Assembly (NCBI GenBank): GCA_003427395.1
Contig: BFEA01000085.1
Coordinates: 1,331,448 to 1,354,427 of the forward strand
Direction: 5' to 3'
DNA length: 22,980 nt
Source: Chara braunii
Lineage: Eukaryota; Streptophyta; Charophyceae; Charales; Characeae
The position numbers and the translations under genes were made by a program. Of this stretch, positions 18,322-22,980 are shown in pieces (positions within the stretch are counted from its first letter, which is position 1; each line of letters begins with the position of its first letter). A model generated the notes under the pieces. The model was not told the origin of the DNA, ran no database searches, and saw only the letters and a program-made list of their open reading frames with translations.

Positions 18322-18345
18322 GAGTGGGGGGAATATGTCGGGACA
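18322..18345 (+). promoter_or_regulatory. Polypurine tract and probable 3' LTR start (site B)
   Basis: GAGTGGGGGGAA (18322-18333) is followed by TA and then TGTCGGGACAGG, with the presumed LTR 5' terminus TG at 18336. The LTR terminus is itself palindromic (TGTC-GG-GACA). The layout, GAGGACATCG then GAGTGGGGGGAAxATGT, repeats that of site A and fits plant Ty3/gypsy 3' ends. It marks the end of an element's internal region on the + strand. Confidence 0.65.
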
Positions 18346-18822
18346 GGTGAGTCCCAAATAACTTCCCGTCACTCGAGAGACTGTATATGACCAATTTTTG
18401 CACGGTAGAGAAAACCGGAGGCAAGAAGGATGGAAGGGTCAAGGTATGGGCACAAACGCGAGAGATCTAGAGGATGCTTAAAGTCATTAGGACCAATGAA
18501 CTAGGGAAAAGTTGACTGAACAAGGAACGGCAGAAGGCCGCAAGAAAATAATGAAGGCGATCCTTCCCCCGAAGCGGAGAAGGATCACCAGGAATGGTAG
18601 TAAATACAGGATGTACGCCGCAAAGAGAGAAAAGAAGCAGAAAAGGATAGGACGTAAGGCGTCAACATGGGAAAAGGTGGCCGGGCCAGGAGGGGCACCA
18701 GGACATAGCGGCAAGAGGGCCGAGGGGGCCACAGGCTAAGTAGGGATCCACGTCCGGGGAGATACGGCGTGCAAAACTAGAAAGGAACAAGGGGAAGAGA
18801 CTGTCAGGGGGGCGGAAAGACG
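18346..18822. other. Start of the putative LTR, no gene
   Basis: Unique-looking A/G-rich sequence. A 75-codon open frame at 18512-18739 is very basic (many K and R) and has no motif; its composition follows the local purine richness, so I do not call it a gene. Confidence 0.5.
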
Positions 18823-18863
18823 TCAAGGACACCAAGAAAAGACACGATACCGGCGGGACAAAG

Positions 18864-19181
18864 TGTCGGGGACCACGCGAGACCAAGAAAAGACGTGGTA
18901 TTGGCGGGACAAAGTGTCGGGGACCACGTGAGACCAAGAGAAGGCGTGGTACCGGCAGGACAAAGTGTCGGGAACCGCACGGGACTGGACAGAAAATGCG
19001 GCACTCATCGGACAAGTGTCGGGGACCGCACGGGACTAGACAGAAAATGCGGCACCTGTGGGACAAATGTCGGGGACCACCAGGGGCTAAGCAAAAAAAT
19101 AATAAGTACGGTACTAGCACGGGACAAGTGTCGGGGACTAATGTCGGGGACTAGTGTCGGGGACTAGTGCGGGGCAAGTGG
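18864..19181. repeat. 51-bp tandem repeat, each main unit a potential hairpin
   Basis: TGTCGGG(G/A)A starts at 18864, 18915, 18966, 19017 and 19068 (exact 51-bp period), then at 19129, 19142 and 19155 (61, 13 and 13 bp). Units 1 and 2 contain ACCACG ... CGTGGT around a 16-base loop. Units 3 and 4 contain CCGCA ... TGCGG at the same positions. The two stem types differ by paired changes that keep base pairing. The repeat core GTGTCGGGGAC resembles the presumed LTR terminus TGTCGGGACA at 18336. Confidence 0.9.
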
Positions 19182-19256
19182 CGGGGACCGGTGGCGTCCC
19201 TAGGAAAAATGGCGGAATGGCGTGTGATGTACAAAAAAAATAAAACACGCGGCACC

Positions 19257-19277
19257 GTCAAGATCGGAGATCTTGAC
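19257..19277. other. Perfect hairpin, 9-bp stem, 3-base loop
   Basis: GTCAAGATC (19257-19265), loop GGA, GATCTTGAC (19269-19277). It is the first of the dense series of inverted repeats in this region. Confidence 0.85.
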
Positions 19278-19294
19278 AACCAAATTTATTAGCG

Positions 19295-19316
19295 CCACTA
19301 GTGCAAGCACTAGTGG
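19295..19316. other. Perfect hairpin, 10-bp stem, 2-base gap
   Basis: CCACTAGTGC (19295-19304), AA, GCACTAGTGG (19307-19316). The half-site CACTAGTG is itself a palindrome. A decayed version lies at about 20927 (CACTAGTTTCAACGCTAGTG). Confidence 0.85.
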
Positions 19317-19380
19317 GAGCAAGTGGGAGGGCAAAAATAAAAATAAAAAGTAAAGAAACAAGTGGTGGGGGGCATGGGAG

Positions 19381-19402
19381 CAATCCGAAAAATCTCGGAT
19401 TG
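19381..19402. other. AATCCG-N8-CGGATT hairpin (family member 1)
   Basis: CAATCCG (19381-19387), eight bases AAAAATCT, CGGATTG (19396-19402). Compared with the other members it has A-T where they have G-C in the third stem pair, a compensatory difference. Confidence 0.8.
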
Positions 19403-19515
19403 GCGTCCCCCAAGAAAATAGGGCCAAAAGGAGCCAACACGAGAAAAATAGGCTTCTAGAAAAAAATCGGTGCAAGGGGCCTACCGTTTGGGAGAAGGGA
19501 GGACTAACGGTGGCT

Positions 19516-19573
19516 CCCAAGGGCATGGAAGGGCCACAACTGCAGTCCGAAAAATAACGGACTGACCCTTGGG
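19516..19573. other. AGTCCG-N8-CGGACT hairpin with outer stem (family member 2)
   Basis: The inner stem is CAGTCCG (19543-19549), loop AAAAATAA, CGGACTG (19558-19564). The outer arm CCCAAGGG (19516-19523) pairs with CCCTTGGG (19566-19573). The arms ACCGTT (19483-19488) and AACGGT (19506-19511) just upstream interleave with TTGGGAG (19488-19494) and CTCCCAA (19514-19520), so alternative or pseudoknotted pairings are possible. Confidence 0.8.
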
Positions 19574-19608
19574 CATAGGAAGGGCCAAAACTAAAAGGGA
19601 GAGACAAG

Positions 19609-20000
19609 AAAAGGGCCTTAACGACTAGTTGACACTTAAGATGCAAAAAAAATAAAAAATAAAAAATAAAATGAGGGAGAATGAGACAAGGAGGGTGAGA
19701 GGGAGTGAGTGAGTTGGTCGTTAGTAGGGACTGCAGCAAGTAGGGACTGCCAAGTCCCGACTGTCCAAGAAAGGAGGAAAAAGAAAAAAAAAAAAAAAAA
19801 TTGAGAAAAGGATCTTAACGGCTAGTTGACACTTGGCATGCAAAAAAGAAAAGAAAAATAAAATGGGTGTGAGGGAGGATGAGTGAGTTGGCCGTCAGTT
19901 GGGACTGCAGCAAGTAGGGACTGCCAAGTCCCAACTGTCCACAAGTGGAGGGAAAAGAAAAGGAAAAGAAAAGAAAAAAGAAAAATAAAAGGGGGAAAAG
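19609..20000. repeat. Direct tandem duplication, period about 197 bp, with GGGACT-GCCA-AGTCCC hairpins
   Basis: GAAAAGG(G/A)(C/T)CTTAACG(A/G)CTAGTTGACACTT starts near 19608 and 19805; the GTTGACACTT word is at 19628 and 19825. Each unit has an A-rich run, a GTGAGTGAGTTGG-like block and GGGACTGCAGCAAGTAGGGAC. Each ends with the hairpin GGGACT-GCCA-AGTCCC (19743-19758 and 19917-19932). In the second unit a larger perfect 11-bp stem CAGTTGGGACT (19896-19906) with AGTCCCAACTG (19927-19937) encloses it. An A run of about 17 lies near 19784-19800. Confidence 0.85.
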
Positions 20001-20134
20001 TCAAAAGGGCACTAACGGACAAAAACGACCACCTAGGGGAAGGATTTTGGACCAGATTCATTTGGGCAATGTGGCGGTTACAAAGGACCATCTTTTTCTT
20101 TGATTTATGCTGAGAAAATTAAAGAAAAGCAAGG

Positions 20135-20170
20135 CCCCATGCAACCGAAAAATAACGGATTACATAGGGG
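20135..20170. other. Imperfect AxCCG-N8-CGG hairpin (family member 3)
   Basis: CCG (20145-20147), AAAAATAA, CGG (20156-20158), flanked by CCCCATG (20135-20141) and CATAGGGG (20163-20170). The loop is identical to member 2, and the inner stem has lost two pairs. Confidence 0.55.
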
Positions 20171-20293
20171 AGACCAAAATCAAGTTTCAAGTGCACCGGG
20201 AACCAAAATTGAGACCGGATGCACTTGGGAGGTGGCCGCCTGGTTTTCTTTTGATAGGGGACTAGTTGAGGGGCATTGGGGCAAGGGAAACTG

Positions 20294-20331
20294 CCCCTAA
20301 TGCAGTCCGTGATGTAGCGGACTGCATGGGG
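20294..20331. other. AGTCCG-N8-CGGACT hairpin (family member 4)
   Basis: TGCAGTCCG (20301-20309), TGATGTAG, CGGACTGCA (20318-20326): a perfect 9-bp stem with outer CCCC (20294-20297) and GGGG (20328-20331). Just upstream GGGGCA and TGCCCC form another small hairpin that competes for the CCCC. Confidence 0.85.
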
Positions 20332-20465
20332 AGAAGTAAACTTAAGTTCTTGAGGCTCCGGGAGCTAAAAGTGAGCCCGGAGGTCTTAGGAAAACTAACG
20401 TTTTATTTTCCTTGGGCTTGGGGCATAACATGGGGCTATGGGACCAGCAAAATGGTCGTGGATGT

Positions 20466-20485
20466 AGTCCGAGAAATAACGGACT
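20466..20485. other. AGTCCG-N8-CGGACT hairpin (family member 5)
   Basis: AGTCCG (20466-20471), AGAAATAA, CGGACT (20480-20485). It lies about 163 bp after member 4; members 1-2 and 3-4 are also about 160 bp apart. Confidence 0.75.
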
Positions 20486-20667
20486 GCATGGGAATGCTCG
20501 GACCTAGGGGAAATGGGCCGCGGCACGGCGGAAACATTAGAAAATGGTGTCGCGGGCCTAAGGGGAGTGTGACGGCCAAACAGCAACGGCACGGCGGGGG
20601 CCCCGCGGCCNGAAAAACGTTGACGGCACAAAGGACACATGAAGAAAATAATAAAACAGGACTGCCG

Positions 20668-20778
20668 GGGACTTGGAAAGTCCCAAATAAAAATTGGACG
20701 TCAACCGGGATGACGCCGAGGGCTAAAGGGACTCAAATAAAAATTGTTGAAAATTGGGCATTGTCGACGGCACCGTCG
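20668..20778. other. Two perfect small hairpins
   Basis: GGGACTT-GGA-AAGTCCC at 20668-20684 (7-bp stem), and CGACGG-CA-CCGTCG at 20765-20778 (6-bp stem). The first shares its GGGACT/AGTCCC stem with the hairpins at 19743 and 19917. An N base at 20611 lies a little upstream. Confidence 0.75.
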
Positions 20779-21011
20779 GCGGAACGGTAAATTGGGACTA
20801 GCACGGGAAGCGGCGGGGACTTGAGGTGTTCCAAAGAGAAGACCCCTAGATGAGATGTGGAGTGGCCATGAGGAATAAACGACGCCGTCAATATCAAGAG
20901 TCTCGACGGTGGAAAGTATTAGCATCACTAGTTTCAACGCTAGTGGGGCTCAAACGGGTGAAAACGAGAGCGAGGAGCAATAAAAAAATGATAAGGGGAG
21001 ACTTGCCCAGC

Positions 21012-21031
21012 AGTCCGGGGCATTTCGGACT
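21012..21031. other. AGTCCG-N8-CGGACT hairpin (family member 6)
   Basis: AGTCCG (21012-21017), GGGCATTT, CGGACT (21026-21031). The stem and the 8-base loop length are kept although the loop sequence differs from all other members. Confidence 0.75.
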
Positions 21032-21051
21032 AGCTAGGCATGAGAAAATGA

Positions 21052-21154
21052 GAGCCCAAGGGGCTCCAAGCAAGAAATGGGCCAGCCTAGAAAAATCGGA
21101 GCCAAGGGGGCTCAAAATGAAGACTAACAGGAGTAAAATGAGCCCCCTAGGGGC
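21052..21154. other. Three consecutive GAGCC / GGCTC-type hairpins
   Basis: GAGCCC-AAG-GGGCTC (21052-21066), GAGCC-AAGGG-GGCTC (21099-21113) and GCCCC-CTA-GGGGC (21142-21154), all within about 100 bp and spaced 43-47 bp apart. Confidence 0.7.
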
Positions 21155-21375
21155 ATGGGCATGCCAATCTTGTGAGCCGGGGTGTAACGGCCAACAGCCG
21201 GCCATGAACCTGACCACCATCAAGGTCCTAGGGCCTAGAAAGAAGATGCATAGCAAATTGACACATGTCACCAAGAAAATAAAAGAAAAAGAAAAGAGAA
21301 TGGGGAGAAAAATGAGGAAAAATGAGGAAAAATGAGGAAAAATAGGAGAATTGGGTGGAGGAGAGCATGCCGGCA

Positions 21376-21414
21376 CATTGGGATGGCTGAGGTAGGGACT
21401 GCCAGGTCCCAATG
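21376..21414. other. Hairpin with outer CATTGGGA / TCCCAATG stem
   Basis: CATTGGGA (21376-21383) pairs with TCCCAATG (21407-21414). Inside, GGGACT-GCCA-GGTCCC repeats the motif of 19743 with a T-G wobble. Confidence 0.7.
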
Positions 21415-21458
21415 ATGACCTCACTCCTCCTAGATTCAAGGAGTGCAGGCCGGATTGC

Positions 21459-21487
21459 TGAGATATGGCCCTTGGGGCCATATCTCA
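21459..21487. other. Perfect 13-bp stem, 3-base loop
   Basis: TGAGATATGGCCC (21459-21471), TTG, GGGCCATATCTCA (21475-21487). This is the longest perfect inverted repeat I see in the window. Confidence 0.92.
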
Positions 21488-21557
21488 ACAGAATCTGAAA
21501 TTAGAAGGGCAAAAGTGAAAGAGGATGCAAGGGGGGAAATTCCGGTTTCCTTTGGGA

Positions 21558-21628
21558 CATGGATCTGTGATCAGATCTCATGGTGGAGAAGAAATAGCCG
21601 TTTTTTGTGGGCCTGCACAAAACGGCTA
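21558..21628. other. Two adjacent long hairpins
   Basis: CATGGATCTG (21558-21567), TGAT, CAGATC-T-CATG (21572-21582): 10 pairs with a one-base bulge. Then TAGCCGTTTTTTGTG (21595-21609), GGCCTG, CACAAAACGGCTA (21616-21628): 13 pairs with a two-T bulge. Confidence 0.85.
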
Positions 21629-21767
21629 GATCCGGAATGAGGTGGCATCCAAAAAGAAAAAGAAAATAAAAAGGAGAAAAAGACAAAACAATGCATTTAG
21701 CCCCGAAAAGAGTCAGATGTACCAAAAATTGAAAAATTGGACCTAGGGGCTCAAATTCGAAGCATGG

Positions 21768-21824
21768 GCTACCATGGGGTAGCTCGGAATAATCCTGGCC
21801 TTGGATCTCAGTCAGATCTAAGGC
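21768..21824. other. Two adjacent hairpins
   Basis: GCTACC-ATGG-GGTAGC (21768-21783), and GCCTTGGATCT-CAGTC-AGATCTAAGGC (21798-21824, 11 pairs with one mismatch). Confidence 0.8.
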
Positions 21825-22002
21825 TGAAAATGCAGCGCCACATTGAAAAATGGTCCGGTCTACCCAAGGTATGCCAAACTCAGAAAAATGCTGAAAAAAT
21901 GCCCTTGTTCGCTTTTTTCTCTAACCGGGGCTGCGGTTTTTTTGTCTAGGCCCTAGAAACAACATTTTGAAAAAGGGGTAGAGACCTTGAGAGGCCAAGA
22001 GG

Positions 22003-22141
22003 CAATCCGAGTTGGTACCAACCACTCGGACTGCATGTACTTGGCCGAAAAGATGTCCAGTTACCCCCGGAGAGGCCTAGAGGTAAGAATTGGCCAAGGG
22101 GGTACCTCGGTTCACCTTGAGGGCACTTGGGAAGGCCCAAG
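22003..22141. other. Two hairpins upstream of the TATA box
   Basis: CAATCCGAGT (22003-22012) with ACTCGGACTG (22024-22033) has 9 of 10 pairs around an 11-base loop containing GGTACC. It extends the AGTCCG family. CTTGGG-AAGG-CCCAAG follows at 22126-22141. Confidence 0.75.
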
Positions 22142-22147
22142 GGCTGG

Positions 22148-22192
22148 GCGGACTGCTGTTTCCAACCTATATAAGCTGGGGAATCAGTCCGC
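22148..22192 (+). promoter_or_regulatory. TATA-box promoter framed by CGGACTG / CAGTCCG
   Basis: TATATAA at 22168-22174 in the context CCTATATAAGC is a good plant-type TATA box. It is framed by an 8-bp inverted repeat, GCGGACTG (22148-22155) and CAGTCCGC (22185-22192), the same word that forms the stems of the upstream hairpin family. Transcription to the right would start near 22200 and fits the U3-R boundary of the putative LTR. Confidence 0.55.
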
Positions 22193-22589
22193 TTCTCTCA
22201 CACTTGCAAGAGGAGTGCCCATGCTGCCCAAATGAGCCCGTGGGAGCTCTAGAGGCAATTTGAGAGTAGTGAGGGGAACCCCTGCCAGTCCGGAGGTTTG
22301 GAAGTGACGATGAGCTAGTTGGGGAGACTCTACAAGCTAGAGATAGTGAAGGAGGTAGTCCGCCATAGCCCCAGGCTAGTAGAGAAGAAGGAAAGACAGA
22401 GAGGAGTCCCACTAGCCCTCCTAGAGGGGACGACTCCCTAGTCTTAGTGATAGGAGCCCGTGGGTACTCGAAGGAGGTGAGAGAAGGGGGGACGGAAAGG
22501 CTTGGAGAGGGAGGTAGCCATAGCCAAGAAAAGGGAAGCTTCACCAAGAAGGAGGCATGCAAGGGGGTGAGTGGAGAAGTGCCTTCCAC
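22193..22589. other. Putative R/U5 leader, no gene
   Basis: G-rich sequence without a gene-like frame. Two more AGTCCG words lie at 22284 and 22353, without a partner arm close by. Confidence 0.4.
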
Positions 22590-22770
22590 CTTCTTCTTCT
22601 TCTTCTTCTTCTTCTTCTTCTTCTTCTTCTTCTTCTTCTTCTTCTTCTTCCCCTCCTTCTTCTTCCTCTTCTTCTTCTTCTCCCCCCCTTCTTCTTCTTC
22701 TTCTTCTCCTTCCCCTCCATCTTCCTCGCCCTCTCCCCCTCCTATCTCCTCTTCCTCCTACTCCTTCCCC
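22590..22770. repeat. (TTC)n microsatellite and pyrimidine tract
   Basis: About 20 perfect TTC units (22590-22650) are followed by an imperfect TTC/TCC/CCT tract to about 22770. Open frames of poly-Phe, poly-Leu or poly-Ser across it are by-products of the repeat. Confidence 0.95.
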
Positions 22771-22980
22771 TTGTGTTGTTGAACCAAATCTTTGTTTTTT
22801 TCTCTCCTAATCTCTATCTCCTACCCATTTCTCCACTTCGTTGCAAATCGCAACCCATATCTTGATGATATGTAGTGTTTGAGTATTGATTCATGCTTGT
22901 TTTGTCCATTCTAGCCTCTCCTTGTGAATCGCAATCCTTCCCCTTGTGCTGTTGAGCCAACTCTTTATCTTTTTCTCTCC
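22763..22980. repeat. 173-bp repeat, cut by the window end
   Basis: CCTTCCCCTTGTG(T/C)TGTTGA(A/G)CCAA(A/C)TCTTT begins at 22763 and again at 22936. Both units run on into TTTTTCTCTCC, where the window stops. Inside the unit TTGCAAATCGCAACCC (near 22841) resembles TTGTGAATCGCAATCC (near 22922). Confidence 0.8.

Larger units (their letters stand above)
19240..19420. repeat. Diverged direct duplicate of 20870-21060
   Basis: The segment GCACCGTCAAGATC ... TATTAGCGCCACTAGTGCAA and the following CAATCCG hairpin correspond to GACGCCGTCAATATC ... TATTAGCATCACTAGTTTCA and the AGTCCG hairpin at 21012. The offset is about 1630 bp both at the start (19257 versus 20887) and at the hairpin (19381 versus about 21011). 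So a large part of the putative LTR may be an old duplication of about 1.6 kb. Confidence 0.6.
18336..22980 (+). mobile_element. Putative very long 3' LTR (or nested LTR material), right end outside the window
   Basis: It starts at TGTCGGGACA after the polypurine tract and contains no supportable gene. It carries the features expected of a U3 region: tandem repeats, many inverted repeats and, at 22168, a TATA box pointing in the + direction, followed by pyrimidine-rich sequence that would be R and U5. If it is one LTR it exceeds 4.6 kb, similar in scale to the multi-kilobase LTRs of Ogre-type gypsy elements. The alternative is several short repeats and solo fragments inserted side by side. 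Direct evidence: the start site and TATA. Inference: their belonging together. Confidence 0.4.

Noticed and set aside
18864-19181. CRISPR array
   Set aside because: The 51-bp units are repeats throughout with no unique spacers, in a eukaryotic retroelement setting.
19200-22200. Stem-loops as bacterial-type terminators
   Set aside because: They are not followed by T runs and do not follow genes; the setting is eukaryotic.
22447-22865. Open frames with poly-Phe, poly-Leu and poly-Ser
   Set aside because: Pure microsatellite translation of (TTC)n.

Overview
This is a repeat-rich eukaryotic nuclear window, most likely from a streptophyte alga (charophyte) or another plant with a large genome. 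The grounds are a Ty3/gypsy gag-pol with plant-style polypurine tracts (GAGTGGGGGGAA followed by TGT), microsatellites, tandem minisatellites, decayed reading frames, and no prokaryotic gene organisation. I recognise no host housekeeping gene. The taxon is an inference: the pol text resembles charophyte gypsy elements as I remember them. Three single N bases (7516, 9459, 20611) point to a draft assembly.

Layout. 1-52 is a (TC)n microsatellite, and 53-2914 holds no gene I can support. 2915-6351 holds four head-to-tail, diverged and broken copies of one unrecognised protein of about 250 residues, each starting ATGGC (MAR-type start) and each carrying a GPFxG motif. 6803-13360 is a degenerate Ty3/gypsy gag-pol in the same orientation: gag with a CCHC zinc knuckle, aspartic protease with DGG instead of D[ST]G, reverse transcriptase with YIDD, RNase H, and integrase with HHCC zinc finger, D-58-D-35-E core and C-terminal domain. 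It is broken by about ten in-frame stops and several frameshifts.

13394-14567 holds a stem-loop, a 66-bp tandem repeat and a two-part accessory reading frame. That frame encodes an acidic protein with a basic nuclear-localisation-like patch and a canonical-looking SUMO-interaction motif, followed in another frame by a coiled coil. 14600-17300 is mostly minisatellites (38, 29/28 then 24, and 67 bp) plus relics. 17757-18100 carries the N-terminal half of a C5-cytosine DNA methyltransferase (motif I region to the PCQ motif IV), frameshifted and truncated. It lies just upstream of a polypurine tract and a probable 3' LTR start at 18336.

From 18336 to the window end is what I read as one very long LTR, or nested LTR material. 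It has a 51-bp repeat array whose units fold as hairpins with compensatory changes, then a roughly 3-kb zone crowded with perfect short inverted repeats, many built on AGTCCG-N8-CGGACT. A TATA box at 22168 flanked by the same motif follows, then a (TTC)n tract and a 173-bp repeat.

How the parts may fit: all coding traces are on the + strand and in the order extra ORF array, gag, pol, accessory ORF, methyltransferase, PPT, LTR. One giant accessory-gene-bearing retrotransposon would explain this order. Nested insertion of several elements explains it too, and a second PPT-like site at 16954 favours at least some nesting. The matching 5' LTR is not visible in the window.
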